Part shown: positions 38,112-48,484 of the stretch, piece after piece
Numbering within the stretch: position 1 is the first letter of the stretch
How the letters are laid out: every line of letters starts with the position of its first letter
DNA from: an uncultured Thermoanaerobaculia bacterium
GTDB lineage: Bacteria > Acidobacteriota > Thermoanaerobaculia > Multivoradales > Multivoraceae
Direction: 5' to 3'
Length of the DNA stretch: 64,000 bases
Assembly: GCA_951813015.1 (NCBI GenBank)
Contig: CATOTG010000001.1
Coordinates: 434,001-498,000 of the forward strand
The notes under the pieces: model-generated
The model's database searches: none
Told to the model about the DNA's origin: nothing
Seen by the model: only the letters and a program-made list of their open reading frames with translations
Position numbers and translations under genes: made by a program

Positions 38112-39023
38112 GTGAGCAGAAGACCGTCGGATGCATGGCAGGCCGAGATCAGGGCCGAGCTTGCCAACCTGGAAGAGATCGCTCTGGCGACGAAGCCGTC
38201 GTCCGGCGACCTGCCGAACCTGTGCGGCGTGGATATCGACGGCGTCTCCCTGCCGCTGCGGCAGGCGATCGGCGGCGACCATGTGATCTACCTCGACTTC
38301 AAGCAGCGCTACGATCTCGACCGTCGCATCCTCGAGGCGGCGGAGGCCGGCCGGGAGCGGGTCGTGGCGGGCCTGCATCAGTGCCGGCAACGCGCCGGCG
38401 TCCTGGTGGCCGACGTGTCGGGCCACAAGGTGACGGACACCCTGGTGGCGGCGATGCTGCATCAGGCGTTCCTGCTCGGCGCCTACTACGAGCTCGACCT
38501 GTTCGGCGAGATCACGACGCGGCTCTTCGAGCACATCAATCAGCGTTTCTACAAGTCGACGACCCTGAACAAGTACCTGACCATGCTCTACGGGGAGGTC
38601 TCGGAAAAGGGCAAGTTTCGCTTCTTCTCGGCCGGCCATCCGGCGCCCCTGGTGTTCGCCGGCCGTCCGGGCCGGATCGAGCATCTGCCGGAGGATCAGC
38701 TCGTCCGCTTCCCGCCGGTCGGCATGTTCGCATCGAACGCCTACATGGACGAACTCGTCGACCCCGGCCCCCTGGGGTACAAGCGCCCCTACGAGATCAG
38801 CGAGGTCGACCTGCTGGAGGCCGGTGACCTGCTTCTGCTTTACACGGACGGCTTTTCCGAGCACGGCGGCGAGCGCTACCTTCCGGAGCGCGCCGAGAGT
38901 GTCCTGGAGGCCGTCCGGGCTCGCGGCGCGAGCGAGATCTGCGAACACCTGCGGCAGGACCTGCTCGCCTTCGCCGACCCCGAGGACGACATCAGCTTCG
39001 TGGTGATCAAGAAGACCGGGTAG
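38112..39023 (+). CDS. SpoIIE/RsbU-type PP2C serine phosphatase
   Basis: 303 residues from GTG 38112, with AGAAGGAG upstream. Metal-binding motifs of the SpoIIE family are clear: VLVADVSGHKVTDTLVAAML, then FRFFSAGHPAPLVF, LLLLYTDGFSEHGG and the terminal DDISFVVIKK. No sensor domain (PAS, GAF or response regulator) is attached, so input must come from the first ~90 residues or from partner proteins. Such phosphatases dephosphorylate anti-sigma-factor antagonists in partner-switching stress or development circuits. No kinase or antagonist gene is adjacent. Confidence 0.9.
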   Translation: MSRRPSDAWQAEIRAELANLEEIALATKPSSGDLPNLCGVDIDGVSLPLRQAIGGDHVIYLDFKQRYDLDRRILEAAEAGRERVVAGLHQCRQRAGVLVADVSGHKVTDTLVAAMLHQAFLLGAYYELDLFGEITTRLFEHINQRFYKSTTLNKYLTMLYGEVSEKGKFRFFSAGHPAPLVFAGRPGRIEHLPEDQLVRFPPVGMFASNAYMDELVDPGPLGYKRPYEISEVDLLEAGDLLLLYTDGFSEHGGERYLPERAESVLEAVRARGASEICEHLRQDLLAFADPEDDISFVVIKKTG

Positions 39024-39168
39024 GGCAGAGGGAGTAGCGGCCAGGGCGTGCCGCCCAGGTCGTCGAGGTCGTGGCGACGAGGCCCCCGGTCTCGCGGGCT
39101 GACCGTGCGCCTCCGGGTTCGCTCTCGTCTGCCTTTCTGGTATCGTCACTTCCAGATCGGCAGCAAAA

Positions 39169-40326
39169 ATGGCAGTTCTAGGGAGATTTTTCCAGCCTCC
39201 AGCGGCAAGTCACTTCCTCTTCGGTCCTCGGGGGACCGGCAAGTCGACCTTCCTCCGGCAGGCGTTTGCCGATGCCCTCTGGCTCGATCTGCTGCGGCCG
39301 GAGGTGGCGCAACGGTTCGCTGCTCGGCCCGACCGACTCCGGGAGCTGGTCGACGGCGAACCGGACCCGGAGGTCGTCGTCCTTGACGAAGTGCAGAAGG
39401 TCCCCGCCCTGCTGGACGTTGTCCACCACCTGATCGAACGCGGCGGCCGGCGGGCCGCACCGCGTTTCGTGCTGACGGGTTCCTCGGCCCGCAAGCTGAG
39501 AAGGGCGGGCGTGAACCTGCTGGCGGGCCGGTTGTTGCTCACGCGGATGCATCCGTTCATGGCAGCGGAGTTGCCGTCGTTCGACCTGGCGCTTGCGCTG
39601 CGTCAAGGCCTTCTGCCTGTCGTGTGGGACTCGGATACACCGGATGCGACTCTCGCGTCCTACGTCGCTCTCTACGTTCGCGAAGAGGTTCAGGCGGAGG
39701 GCCTGGTTCGCCGACTCGACGACTTTGCGCGCTTTGTGGAAGCCGTTTCGTTCTCGCACGGCTCGGTACTGAACATCTCTGAAGTGGCCCGGGAGGTCCA
39801 CACCAGCCGAAAGACGGTCGAGGCGTACATCGGAATCCTCGAGGATCTCTACCTGGCTTTCCGGCTTCCAGTGTTCCGAAGGCGCCAGAAACGGCAGCTG
39901 ACCGTTCACCCGAAGTTCTACTGGTTCGATGCCGGCGTGTTCCGGTCGGCTCGTCCGGCCGGCCCGCTCGATCGTCCCGAGGAGATCGAGCGAGGAGCTC
40001 TCGAGGGACTCGTGGCCCAGCATCTGCGTGCATGGATCGACTACTCGGGCTCGAGTGCGAGCCTGTCCTTCTGGCGCACGAAGGCGGGCACTGAAGTGGA
40101 CTTCGTCGTGCACGGTCAAGAGGGCCTGTGGGCCCTCGAGGTCCAGAACAGCACCACCGTGCGTGCGCGCGACCTGCGTGGGCTGCGCGCCTTCCTGCAG
40201 GATTACCCGGAGGCGCGGGCGCGACTTCTGTACCGGGGCGACGAGAGGTTGGAGATCCGGGGCGTTCGATGCGAGCCATGCGAGGCCTGGGTGGCCGGGA
40301 TCAGGCCGGGCGAACTGCTTCGCTAG
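39169..40326 (+). CDS. AAA_14/DUF4143 ATPase
   Basis: 385 residues. Walker [11 protein letters not shown] (~19-28), Walker [14 protein letters not shown] (~70-82), sensor [14 protein letters not shown]4143 half: winged-helix segment [20 protein letters not shown], then [20 protein letters not shown] with D and E of a nuclease-like core (the usual Lys is Gln in EVQN). Same family as the protein at 11336-12490 but only distantly similar, so not a recent duplicate. The last 26 bases overlap the 3' end of serS tail to tail. Confidence 0.88.
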   Translation: MAVLGRFFQPPAASHFLFGPRGTGKSTFLRQAFADALWLDLLRPEVAQRFAARPDRLRELVDGEPDPEVVVLDEVQKVPALLDVVHHLIERGGRRAAPRFVLTGSSARKLRRAGVNLLAGRLLLTRMHPFMAAELPSFDLALALRQGLLPVVWDSDTPDATLASYVALYVREEVQAEGLVRRLDDFARFVEAVSFSHGSVLNISEVAREVHTSRKTVEAYIGILEDLYLAFRLPVFRRRQKRQLTVHPKFYWFDAGVFRSARPAGPLDRPEEIERGALEGLVAQHLRAWIDYSGSSASLSFWRTKAGTEVDFVVHGQEGLWALEVQNSTTVRARDLRGLRAFLQDYPEARARLLYRGDERLEIRGVRCEPCEAWVAGIRPGELLR

Positions 40327-41632
40327 CGCCAGCCTGGCCCTGGCCGCTCGGGATCTCCTCTGCTCCGCCCACGTAGGGCTGGAGCGCCGCCGGAATGCGT
40401 ATCGAACCTGACGCCGTCTGGCAGTTCTCCAGCAGCGCGATCAGCGTCCGTCCGACCGCCAGGCCGGAGCCGTTCAGGGTGTGGACATGGCGCAACGAGC
40501 CCCCCTTCCCGGGGCGAAAGCGGGTACGGACGCGCCGGGCCTGAAAGGCCTCCGCGTTGCTGCACGAGGAGATCTCCCGGTAGGCCTGCTGGCCGGGAAG
40601 CCACACTTCGAGGTCGTAGGTCTTCGCCATGGCGAATCCCAGGTCGCCGGTGCAGAGAGACACCACACGGTAGGGCAGTTCCAGCCGCTGCAGCACGCGT
40701 TCCGCGTGACGCGTGAGCTGCTCCAGCGCTTCGAAACTCGCTTCGGGCACGGTCACCTGGACGAGTTCGACCTTGTGGAACTGGTGCTGGCGGATGAGTC
40801 CGCGCACGTCGCGACCGTACGACCCGGCCTCGGCGCGGAAGCAGGGCGTCAGCGCCGCGTAGCGCAGGGGCAACTGGTCCTCGTCAAGCACTTCGCCCGC
40901 ATGCAGGTTGACCAAGGGCACCTCGCCGGTCGGGATCAGGTACCGCGAATCGGGCTGGACGTGGAACAGGTCCTCCTCGAACTTCGGCAACTGGCCGCTG
41001 CCGAACAGGCATTCGCGCTTGACCAGGTAGGGAGGCAGCACCTCGGTGTAGCCATGCTCCTCGGTGTGCAGGTCGAGCATGAAGGCGCCGAGCGCCCGCT
41101 CCAGGCGAGCCCCCCAGCCGAAGTAGGTCGTGAACCGGGCGCCGGCCAGCCTGGCGCCGCGCTCGAAGTCGAGGATTCCCAGCTCCGGGCCGAGGTCCCA
41201 GTGCGCCTTCGCGTCGAAGTCGAACTCCGGCGGTTCGCCAACCACCCGCTCGACGCGATTCGCCGATTCATCGTTGCCGGGCGGCACGCTCTCGTGGGCG
41301 ATGTTGGGCACCCGAAGTTCGGTGTCCACCAGCTCCCGCTCGGCCTGCTCCACGACCTCTTCAAGCTGCTCCACGCGAGCCTTGAGCGCGGTCATCTCGC
41401 GAATCCGCTCGGCCGCTTCCTCTTCCTTCGCCTCGCCCTGGGCCTTGAGCAAGCCGATCTCGCGGCCCGCCACCCGACGACGGTGGCGGAGTTCCTCGAG
41501 TTCGGTGAGCGACTCCCGACGCCGGAGATCCCAACTGCCCCACTGCTCGACGAGAGCGGGATCCACGCCGCGCGCCTCAACGGCGGCAGCGACCCGCTCC
41601 GGTTCGCTTCTCAGGAGTTCTCGCGGCAACAT
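40301..41632 (-). CDS. serS: Seryl-tRNA synthetase
   Basis: 443 residues from ATG 41632 ([20 protein letters not shown]), matching the family N-terminus; a longer frame to 41692 is unsupported. The long coiled-coil arm (residues ~30-105) that grips the tRNA-Ser variable arm is visible. Class II motif 2 is [20 protein letters not shown], motif 3 is [17 protein letters not shown], with the serine-site TGEVPLVN between. It charges tRNA-Ser with serine in the cytoplasm. A short Ala/Gly/Gln-rich C-terminal tail ([11 protein letters not shown]) overlaps the convergent ATPase gene. Confidence 0.97.
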   Translation of the reverse strand: MLPRELLRSEPERVAAAVEARGVDPALVEQWGSWDLRRRESLTELEELRHRRRVAGREIGLLKAQGEAKEEEAAERIREMTALKARVEQLEEVVEQAERELVDTELRVPNIAHESVPPGNDESANRVERVVGEPPEFDFDAKAHWDLGPELGILDFERGARLAGARFTTYFGWGARLERALGAFMLDLHTEEHGYTEVLPPYLVKRECLFGSGQLPKFEEDLFHVQPDSRYLIPTGEVPLVNLHAGEVLDEDQLPLRYAALTPCFRAEAGSYGRDVRGLIRQHQFHKVELVQVTVPEASFEALEQLTRHAERVLQRLELPYRVVSLCTGDLGFAMAKTYDLEVWLPGQQAYREISSCSNAEAFQARRVRTRFRPGKGGSLRHVHTLNGSGLAVGRTLIALLENCQTASGSIRIPAALQPYVGGAEEIPSGQGQAGASEAVRPA

Positions 41633-41799
41633 GGCGTGGCAGTCTTTCAGCCTTCGGCGGCAGTTCGTGCCGAGGACGCGGCGACGGATCATAGCGTTGC
41701 GTCCGGAAGCCGGCGCTATCGCGCCGGATGCCGGCGGGCGCAGGCCGGAGTCCCGGCGCCAGGACGTGCGGAAGGAGCATGGCGGTAGGCTGAGAGGCG

Positions 41800-43617
41800 A
41801 TGACCGCCGCTGGTTCGCCGCCGCCCTTCGTGGCTGCCCTGCCGCCGTTGCTTGCGGGCCTGGCGATGTTCGGGTTGGCCGGGGTCGAGCGCAACCCGGA
41901 GGCGGCGGCCGAGGGGCGTTTTCTGGCGCTGGCGGCGACCACCGTCCTGATCGCCGCGGCCGGCGTCGCGCGTCGCCCGCTGAGTCCGGCAGCGCTGGCT
42001 CTGCCGGTGCTGACCGTGGTCGCGTTCGCGGCGGTGCCGCCCCACGGTCCGGGCCGCGCGACGGCGGTGGGGGCCCTGCTCTGTCTGGGTCCCGCCGCGC
42101 TTTTCGTCGACACCCTGGTCGCTCGCCGGGCCGAGTTGCTGGCGCCGCCCGGTTCGCTGGCCCCTGGCCGCCTCCTGCACCTCGGCGCCGTCCTGGCGTC
42201 CGCCCTGATCGGACTCAACCTGCTGCTGCGGCAGGCCGACCTGCTCGACGGTTCAGCACTCCGGCTGCTGATCGTCCTCGTCGCCATCCCCGCCGCGGCG
42301 GCGGTCGTCCTGACCGCCCTGTTCGCGCGGTTGGGCGCTCCGGCCCTCGCGGGCGCCGCGGCCCTGATCCTGGTCGGGGGCGGCGTGCGCTCGAACGTCG
42401 TTCTGGTGCTGGCCACAGCGGCGCTCGCCGACGCCGCCGCTCAGGCGCTCGAGGAGCGCTGGTCGCGCGCGGCGGCGACACTGGGGCTCGGCCTGGCGTC
42501 GATCCTGGGCCTCGTTCTCGTACGCGAGCCCGCGTTCGGGGTGCTGCTCACCGCGATGGCGGCCGCCGTCGTCTGGCGACGGTTCGCCTTCGCCATCGTC
42601 CTGGTTGTGGCCGGCGCCCTGACCCTCGGGCTGCCGCCGGCCGCGCCGGCGCCCTGGCCAGTAGCGCTCGCCGGATTGCCCTTGGTCCTCCTTGCGGCGC
42701 CGAACCTGGTCGGTCGGGGCAAGCTGCACACCGTGGCGGCGGCCGTCCTCCTCTCCGTCGGCGGGCTGCGCTTTCTACCGCCCACGCAGGCCCTGCTGGC
42801 GGGCATCGCCTTGTGGACCGTGCTGAGCGCCCGGCGGCCAGACGCCGCCTCGGCCGACGATCCGCCTCCGACCGGGCCCTGGCACGGGATCGGCCTGCAC
42901 GGCGACGCAGCCGTGTTCGGATTCTGCTGGCAGGGCAGCCTGCTCGTGTTCGCGTCGCTCTCGGCGACCTGTCCGTGGCTGCGGTCCGCGCATCTCGACG
43001 ATCGTTTGAGCGCTCTGGGACTCGATACGGCCTTTGATCGCTGGCTCGGACTGATCGTCCTGATCCTGATCGGACGCGGCGTCTGCGTGCTGGTGCGGAG
43101 GGCGCCCACGCCGCGGGCGATCGTTTTGGCGGTCGGGGTCGTCGTGCTGACGGCGGCCGCCCTCGGCTCCTGGGGGGCGTTCGAGCCGCGGCAGACGCTG
43201 CTCGGCTCGGCCAGGCAGGTGTTGACGGCGGACCAGCCACGATGGGAAGCCGGAGCGGCCGGCTGCGCCACCCTGGTGCTCGATTCGGCGGTCGCCCACG
43301 GCGCCGGGGTCGCCGCGGGTCAGCCGGTGGCCCGCATCGGCGCCAGTCCCCCTGGCGTCGAGGTGCTGCACGGCGATCACACCGGCGAATGGTCGGCGCG
43401 CGCAAGCGGCGCCGCGACGGGCCGCGAGCCCTGGCTGCACTGGGTCGCGACCGGCGCCGGCGGCCCCTTCTTCGGCGCCCGCTACCGCGCCGAGTTCGAT
43501 CTCTCTTCCCTCTGTGGAACCGGCGACATCGTCATCACCCGCGACCCGGACCTCCCCGCCGAGGTCGAGGTGATCCTCTTTTTCGCCCTCCACGTCGGCC
43601 GGTCTGCCGGGCCTTGA
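41800..43617 (+). CDS. Polytopic membrane protein of the polysaccharide cluster
   Basis: 605 residues. The first ~460 contain about twelve hydrophobic helices rich in Ala, Leu and Val; residues ~470-605 form a soluble domain with [19 protein letters not shown] and ending [13 protein letters not shown] recognise no family motif, though the layout recalls O-antigen ligase/polymerase-like proteins with a soluble tail. Its stop overlaps the TTG start of a GT2 glycosyltransferase (TTGA), so a role in surface-polysaccharide assembly is likely from context. Confidence 0.75.
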   Translation: MTAAGSPPPFVAALPPLLAGLAMFGLAGVERNPEAAAEGRFLALAATTVLIAAAGVARRPLSPAALALPVLTVVAFAAVPPHGPGRATAVGALLCLGPAALFVDTLVARRAELLAPPGSLAPGRLLHLGAVLASALIGLNLLLRQADLLDGSALRLLIVLVAIPAAAAVVLTALFARLGAPALAGAAALILVGGGVRSNVVLVLATAALADAAAQALEERWSRAAATLGLGLASILGLVLVREPAFGVLLTAMAAAVVWRRFAFAIVLVVAGALTLGLPPAAPAPWPVALAGLPLVLLAAPNLVGRGKLHTVAAAVLLSVGGLRFLPPTQALLAGIALWTVLSARRPDAASADDPPPTGPWHGIGLHGDAAVFGFCWQGSLLVFASLSATCPWLRSAHLDDRLSALGLDTAFDRWLGLIVLILIGRGVCVLVRRAPTPRAIVLAVGVVVLTAAALGSWGAFEPRQTLLGSARQVLTADQPRWEAGAAGCATLVLDSAVAHGAGVAAGQPVARIGASPPGVEVLHGDHTGEWSARASGAATGREPWLHWVATGAGGPFFGARYRAEFDLSSLCGTGDIVITRDPDLPAEVEVILFFALHVGRSAGP

Positions 43618-45008
43618 CCGACGGGTCCGCCGCCGGGTCGGCCCAGGCGCCGGCACTCTCCTACGTCGTTCCAACGGTCGGCGTACCGGAGCATGTCGCG
43701 GGCTGTCTGGAGTCCATTTACCGGGACGCGGCGGAAACCGGCGCGCCCGCCGAACTGATCGTCGTCTGGCAGCAGCCGGCCGCGAAAGCCGGTCTTGACC
43801 AGCAGCGGCCGGTTCGGGTCAGGAACGGGCGACGAAGATCGCGACCCGGCTGGGGATGGTGGTGGCCGCACTCTCGCGACCTGGCGCGGGAGAGCGGGAA
43901 GCTCGTCGGCAGCGGAACCGCCGACCAGGTCAACCGTTCCGCTCCCGCCGACGGTCCGGCAGCGCTCAGGGAACTCGCGCGGCAGTTCGCGTCGAATCAT
44001 CCCGCCGCCTTCGAGCGGTCGCCGCGGATCGCGCAGCTTCCCGAACCGGCAGGATTCGCCCGCGCGGCCAACGCCGGCATCGCGGTCAGCCGCGGCCGCC
44101 TGATCGCCCTGGTGAACGATGACGCCGTGCTGGCGACCGGCTGGACCCGAACGTTGCTGGCGGCCCTCGGCGCTTGCGACGGCGCCGACCCGCGGATCTC
44201 CGCCGACTCCCCGCTCGCGGCGGCGCAGGGACTCAACCTGCTTCCGCCCGGTGACGGCAAGGACGAAGCACGCATCGACGGCGCCGGCCTGGCGTGGAAC
44301 CGCCGCTGGCAGGCGATCCAGGTCGACCGCGGCAAACCCGCGCCGCCGGCAGGCGGGTTGCCGACGCCCATCTACGGCGTGTCCGCCACCGCGGCCATCT
44401 ACCGCCGCGAGGCGCTCGTCGCCGTGAGCCCGGCGGGCGCGCCGCTCCGGCCCTTCAACGAGCGGCTCGACAGCTACTACGAGGACGTCGAACTCGCCGA
44501 CCGTCTGCGCCGCGCATCGTACGAGTCCGTACTGGCGCCGGCGGCCCGCATCGAACATGCCGGCGCGCTGTCCAGCCGCGGCCGCCGCGCCGCCCGCCGG
44601 CGGGTCCGCCGCATCTACTGCAATCGCCTGCTGGTCCTGGCGACGCGGCTGGGCCGGAGCTTCTGGCTGCTGTTGCCGGGGCTTCTGTCGCGGGACGCCG
44701 TCGATCTGTTCAGGGGTGAAACGGCCGAAGCGCTGCCGGGGGATTCTCCACGCCCGAAAGCGGTCGATCTCCTGTTCGCCTGGAGTCGCGCGGTCCGGCT
44801 CCTGCCTCGATTCGCCGGTTTCGGTCGCGGGCAGGAAACGTGGAATCCCGCGGCCGGCCCGTCTCCCTGGCCGGCTGCGGCGGCAGCCGGCGGCAACCCG
44901 GGTGGCGCGAATCCGCGCCACCCGCGAACCAGTCCGTGCACCCGTCAGCGGGTGCACGGACGGCACGCCGGCGCACCCGGCGCGGACGACGGCGAAAACG
45001 GGCGATGA
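43614..45008 (+). CDS. Family 2 glycosyltransferase with altered C-terminus
   Basis: 464 residues from TTG 43614, coupled to the upstream gene. ALSYVVPTVGVPEHVAGCLE is the nucleotide-binding start of a GT-A fold; the metal site is RLIALVNDDAVLATGW, and YYEDVELADRLRRASYE carries the conserved ED motif near the acceptor site. An unusual Arg/Trp-rich stretch (~residues 55-100) separates the first strands. From about 44866 on, the codons come from the dispersed hairpin repeat (copy C), so the last ~45 residues (Pro/Ala/Gly/Arg rich) are probably not native. The stop overlaps the next start (ATGA). Confidence 0.82.
   Translation: MTDGSAAGSAQAPALSYVVPTVGVPEHVAGCLESIYRDAAETGAPAELIVVWQQPAAKAGLDQQRPVRVRNGRRRSRPGWGWWWPHSRDLARESGKLVGSGTADQVNRSAPADGPAALRELARQFASNHPAAFERSPRIAQLPEPAGFARAANAGIAVSRGRLIALVNDDAVLATGWTRTLLAALGACDGADPRISADSPLAAAQGLNLLPPGDGKDEARIDGAGLAWNRRWQAIQVDRGKPAPPAGGLPTPIYGVSATAAIYRREALVAVSPAGAPLRPFNERLDSYYEDVELADRLRRASYESVLAPAARIEHAGALSSRGRRAARRRVRRIYCNRLLVLATRLGRSFWLLLPGLLSRDAVDLFRGETAEALPGDSPRPKAVDLLFAWSRAVRLLPRFAGFGRGQETWNPAAGPSPWPAAAAAGGNPGGANPRHPRTSPCTRQRVHGRHAGAPGADDGENGR
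44870..44978. repeat. Dispersed hairpin repeat, copy C (long form)
   Basis: GCCGGCG at 44886 and CGCCGGC at 44966 correspond to the two arms of stem 2 in copies A and B, but here they are separated by an insert. The insert holds GGTGGCGCG-AATC-CGCGCCACC (44901-44922) and a perfect 13-bp stem, GTCCGTGCACCCG with its complement (44932-44961, loop TCAG). Copy D at 58.3 kb has both insert stems with compensatory changes. Confidence 0.75.
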
Positions 45009-45087
45009 GCGACACCTCGGGGCAAAGCGCCTCGCCGTCCACGTGCAGGACGTGCGGACGACGGCGAAAACGGGCGACGAGCGACAC
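44982..45087 (+). repeat. 34-base direct repeat at a gene start
   Basis: A 34-base sequence containing GACGGCGAAAACGGGCGA is present at 44982-45015 and at 45054-45087 with one mismatch. The spacing is 72 bases, so the reading frame is preserved. In the first copy it includes ATGAGCGACAC (the start codon of the GT2 gene); in the second the ATG is ACG. The 5' end of the gene was therefore extended by duplication. Confidence 0.8.
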
Positions 45088-45982
45088 TCCGCTCCTGAGC
45101 GCGGTGGCGCCGCACTGGCACGACGAGGACAACCTCACGCTCCTCGTGCAAAGCTGGCCCCGGGACGTTCGGTTCGAACTCGTCGTGGTCGACAACGGCT
45201 CGAGCGGTCGCCTCGGCGAGTTGAGCGGCGGCCGGCCCAACGTCCACGTCCTCGAGCCGGACGCCAACCTCGGCTTCGCAGCGGCCGTCAACCGCGGAGC
45301 GACCAATGCACAAGGACGTCTGCTGCTGATCCTCAACACGGACGCCAGACCCGAACCCGGGGCTCTCGAGTCCCTGGTCCGGGGCATGGAACAGCACCCG
45401 GAAACGGCCGGCCTGGCGCCCCGGCTGCTGGACGAGGACGGTGCTCCTCAAGCCGGTTGGCAACTGCGCCAACTGCCCGGCCTGCGCACGCTGCTCGGCT
45501 ACTGCAGCTTCATCGAGCCCGCCACGCTGCCGGCGCCGGCGGCCGGTGCGCCCGTCGAACAGCCTGCGGCCTGCGCCCTGCTGCTTCGACGCGACGCCTT
45601 CGAAGCCGTCGGTCGCATGGACGAACAGTTCTGGCCGGCCTGGTTCGAGGACGTCGACCTCGCCCGCCGGCTCCACGACCGGGGCGAGACGATCCGCTAC
45701 TGGCCGGACGCCACGTTCCGGCACGGCCTCGGCGCCTCCGTACCGCGGCTCGGCTACGGCCCTTTCCTGCTCGCCTACTACCGCAACCTGGACCGATACG
45801 CTCGCAAGCATCACAGCCGCGGCGCCGCCCTCGTGCTGAATGTCATGCTGGTCCTCGCCGCTCTGCTCCGCATCGCTCTGCTGCCGCTTCGCCGGCCCCG
45901 CCGGGCCCGGCGCCGCGGCGAGGCCGCCGCCGGGCTGTGGCGATTGGCGGCGGCGGCGGCCACGGGTTGGAGAGGGCGGTGA
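45005..45982 (+). CDS. Family 2 glycosyltransferase (rhamnosyltransferase-like)
   Basis: 325 residues from ATG 45005. The first 28 residues derive from a local duplication; the native start was probably MSDTPLLSAVAPHWHDEDNL. GT-A features: VRFELVVVDNGSSGRLGE, DANLGFAAAVNRGA, the metal site LLILNTDARPEPGAL and WFEDVDLARRLHDRGE. The C-terminal hydrophobic helix (LNVMLVLAALLRIALLPLR) suggests membrane association. Its closest pattern is the GT2 rhamnosyltransferase type, adding sugars to a lipid-linked chain in the cytoplasm. Followed by an IS110 remnant. Confidence 0.9.
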   Translation: MSDTSGQSASPSTCRTCGRRRKRATSDTPLLSAVAPHWHDEDNLTLLVQSWPRDVRFELVVVDNGSSGRLGELSGGRPNVHVLEPDANLGFAAAVNRGATNAQGRLLLILNTDARPEPGALESLVRGMEQHPETAGLAPRLLDEDGAPQAGWQLRQLPGLRTLLGYCSFIEPATLPAPAAGAPVEQPAACALLLRRDAFEAVGRMDEQFWPAWFEDVDLARRLHDRGETIRYWPDATFRHGLGASVPRLGYGPFLLAYYRNLDRYARKHHSRGAALVLNVMLVLAALLRIALLPLRRPRRARRRGEAAAGLWRLAAAAATGWRGR

Positions 45983-45983
45983 G

Positions 45984-46190
45984 TTCCCAAGAAAATCGCC
46001 TCGCCGATGCCGCACACCACTGGGCAGGCGTCGCAGCCCAACGCGACGCCATCACCAAGACCAAGTGCAAACCAAGGGGACACCGCTACGGACGAGCCCT
46101 CAGACAGGTCTCCGATCGCCTCATCCACGTCGCCTGCGCCATGCTTCGGGACCGAAGACTCTTCGACCCGCATCGAGCCTCCGCCCGATC
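45984..46190 (+). mobile_element. IS110-family transposase C-terminal remnant
   Basis: The 304-base gap between two glycosyltransferase genes reads HHWAGVAAQRDAITKTKCKP, then RGHRYGRALRQVSDRLIHVA, then CAMLRDRRLFDPHRA. This is the conserved end of IS110-type (DEDD) transposases, where the RGHxxGRALRxVxDRLL pattern belongs to the IS116/IS902-like domain. Only about 65 codons remain; there is no N-terminal catalytic part, and I see no clear element ends. Confidence 0.75.
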
Positions 46191-46286
46191 TCGACTGCTG
46201 CTGGAAGCATCCTGAACTGCCAACCTGACGTGACACCCCGAGACGGAACAACCGCACACCAACACGCTGCTCACACCACTTGCACA

Positions 46287-48461
46287 ATGGCGGGAAGTCC
46301 CGGTGTGGAGCCTCGCGGTGTCAAGGTCGCGATCTGCACCGTCACCTGGAACGACGCGGCGAACCTGCCGCGCTTCTTCGAGGCGCTCGCGGGGCTTGAG
46401 GGTCCCGCGTTCCGGCTGATCGTGGTCGACAACGCGAGCGCCGACGGCACGGAGGAGTTCCTGCGCGAGCAGGTCGGGGCGGCCGCCTTCCCGTTAGAGG
46501 TGATCGCTCAGGGAAGGAACACCGGCTTCGCCGGCGGCCTGAACCGGGCGCTTGAGAGCGCGTTCGCGAGCGACCCCCACCCCGAGTGGGTGCTCAGCCT
46601 GAACGCGGACGCCTGGCCCGCGCCCGACTACGCGATGCGCCTGATCGAGAGCCTCCACCGGTTCACGAGCGAGAAGCGCCCGGTGGGCGCGGTGACGGGG
46701 AGGTTGCTGAGGGCGGAGACGAACGAGACGATCGACGCCTGCGGCATGGCGCTCACGCGAAGCTGGCGCCACGTCGACCGCGGCGCCGACCAGGCGGATC
46801 ACGGGCAGTATCCGGCGACCGAGCGGGTATTCGGCGGCACCGGCGCCGCGACGCTGTTCCTGAGCGCCGCCCTCAAAGACGCAGCAATCGACGGCCGTGT
46901 CATCGACGACGACTTCCACTCCTACCGCGAGGACGCGGAACTCTGCTTCCGGCTGCGGGAACGAGGCTGGGAGGTGCTCTACGAACCCCGGGCCTGCGCG
47001 CTGCACGGCCGCGTCAACCTGTCCCGGCGACGCCGCCAGATGTCGCGGGACATCAACTTCCACTCGCTCAAGAACCGCTACCTGCTGCAGATCTACCACC
47101 GCACCCTGGCCGACGCCCCGCGCACGTTGCTCGCGACCTCGATCCGGGAACTCGGCATCCTCGGCTACGTGCTGCTGCGGGAGCCCGCATCGCTGGCCGC
47201 CTGTGCCTGGCTGTGGCGCAACCGCCGCCGGATCCTCGAACGGCGGCGCCTGATCCGCGCCCGCCGCAGCGTGCCGCCCCGCACCACCGCCAGGTGGTTC
47301 GGGAGGGAGTCCCTGCCGCTCGACCCTGAACGACCAAGGGTCTTGATTCTCGGCAGCCGCGGCATTCCGGCCAACTACAGCGGCTACGAGACGATGATCG
47401 AGGCGCTGGCGCCGCGGCTGGCGGAACGCGGATGGCCGGTCACCGTCTACTGCCGATCCCACTACGTCGACCGGCGGCGCCGCTCTCACCGCGGCGTCGA
47501 TCTGGTCGTCCTGCCGACGCTGCGCACGAAGTACGCAGACACGCCCGTTCACACCCTGCTCTCCTGTCTTCACGCGACACTCTTCGCCCGCGGCGCCCGA
47601 GCCGCACTGGTCGTCAACGGCGCCAACGCGATTTTCCTGCCCCTGCTCTGGCCACGACGTATCGCAACCGCCCTGCACGTGGACGGAATCGAGAAACGAA
47701 GAGCGAAGTGGGGCTGGCCGGGCCGCCTCGTGTACGCTCTTTCCGAACGCTTGGCCTGCCTGCTGCCCGGCGCGACGGTCAGCGACGCCGAGATCATCGC
47801 CGACCACTACCGGGACCGGTACGGCCGCGAAACGACGATGATCCGCTACGGCGTCGAGCCCCGGCCCATCGTCTCCCACCCGATCCTGGACGAACTCGGG
47901 CTCGAACCCCGGCGCTACTTTCTCTACGTCAGCCGCTTTGAACCGGAGAACAACCCGCACCGCGTGGTCGCGGCCTACGCCCGGGTTGGCGGCGACCTGC
48001 CCCTGGTCATGGTCGGCGACGCGCCCTACGCCTCCGACTTCATCGCCGAGATGAAGCGGACCGCCGATTCGCGCGTCGTGTTCCCGGGCGCCGTGTACGG
48101 CGACGGCTACCGGGGCCTGCTCTCGTCCGCACTCGCGACCGTGCACGCCACGGAAGTCGGCGGCACCCATCCGGCGCTGGTCGAGGCGATGGGCTACGGC
48201 AACTGCGTGCTGGTCAACGACGAACCGGCCAATCGCGAAACGGCAGCCGACGCCGCGATCTACTTTGACGTCCAGGATCGGACCTCGTTGACCGCGGCGT
48301 TCGAGCAGGCCGCCGGCAACCCGGTGCGGACGCGCCGCCTTGGCGAGCGCGCCGCCGCGCGGGCGGCGTCCGAGTACAACTGGGACCGGGTCACGGACCA
48401 GTACGAGGAGCTGTTTCGCCGCCTGTGCGACAGGCGTTCCGGGCCGCGGTCGGGCGGCTAG
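46287..48461 (+). CDS. Bifunctional GT2-GT4 glycosyltransferase fusion
   Basis: 724 residues from ATG 46287. Residues ~10-300 are a GT2 domain: VAICTVTWNDAANLPRFFEA, VVDNASADGTEEFL, SLNADAWPAPDY (metal site) and SYREDAELCFRLRERGWEV. After a linker, residues ~345-724 are a GT4 enzyme of the DUF1972 type: RVLILGSRGIPANYSGYETM, HVDGIEKRRAKW, RYFLYVSRFEPENN and HATEVGGTHPALVEAMGYGN with the donor-binding Glu. The GT4 half resembles rhamnosyltransferases such as those in O-antigen and exopolysaccharide clusters. Two consecutive sugar additions by one polypeptide are suggested but not shown. Confidence 0.9.
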   Translation: MAGSPGVEPRGVKVAICTVTWNDAANLPRFFEALAGLEGPAFRLIVVDNASADGTEEFLREQVGAAAFPLEVIAQGRNTGFAGGLNRALESAFASDPHPEWVLSLNADAWPAPDYAMRLIESLHRFTSEKRPVGAVTGRLLRAETNETIDACGMALTRSWRHVDRGADQADHGQYPATERVFGGTGAATLFLSAALKDAAIDGRVIDDDFHSYREDAELCFRLRERGWEVLYEPRACALHGRVNLSRRRRQMSRDINFHSLKNRYLLQIYHRTLADAPRTLLATSIRELGILGYVLLREPASLAACAWLWRNRRRILERRRLIRARRSVPPRTTARWFGRESLPLDPERPRVLILGSRGIPANYSGYETMIEALAPRLAERGWPVTVYCRSHYVDRRRRSHRGVDLVVLPTLRTKYADTPVHTLLSCLHATLFARGARAALVVNGANAIFLPLLWPRRIATALHVDGIEKRRAKWGWPGRLVYALSERLACLLPGATVSDAEIIADHYRDRYGRETTMIRYGVEPRPIVSHPILDELGLEPRRYFLYVSRFEPENNPHRVVAAYARVGGDLPLVMVGDAPYASDFIAEMKRTADSRVVFPGAVYGDGYRGLLSSALATVHATEVGGTHPALVEAMGYGNCVLVNDEPANRETAADAAIYFDVQDRTSLTAAFEQAAGNPVRTRRLGERAAARAASEYNWDRVTDQYEELFRRLCDRRSGPRSGG

Positions 48462-48484
48462 ACTCAGCCGGGCGTCGATAACCC

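Noticed and set aside
37593..39149. 518-codon minus frame opposite the SpoIIE phosphatase
   Set aside because: Mostly a shadow; only the short acyl-CoA-dehydrogenase-like piece near 37.8 kb was kept as a remnant.
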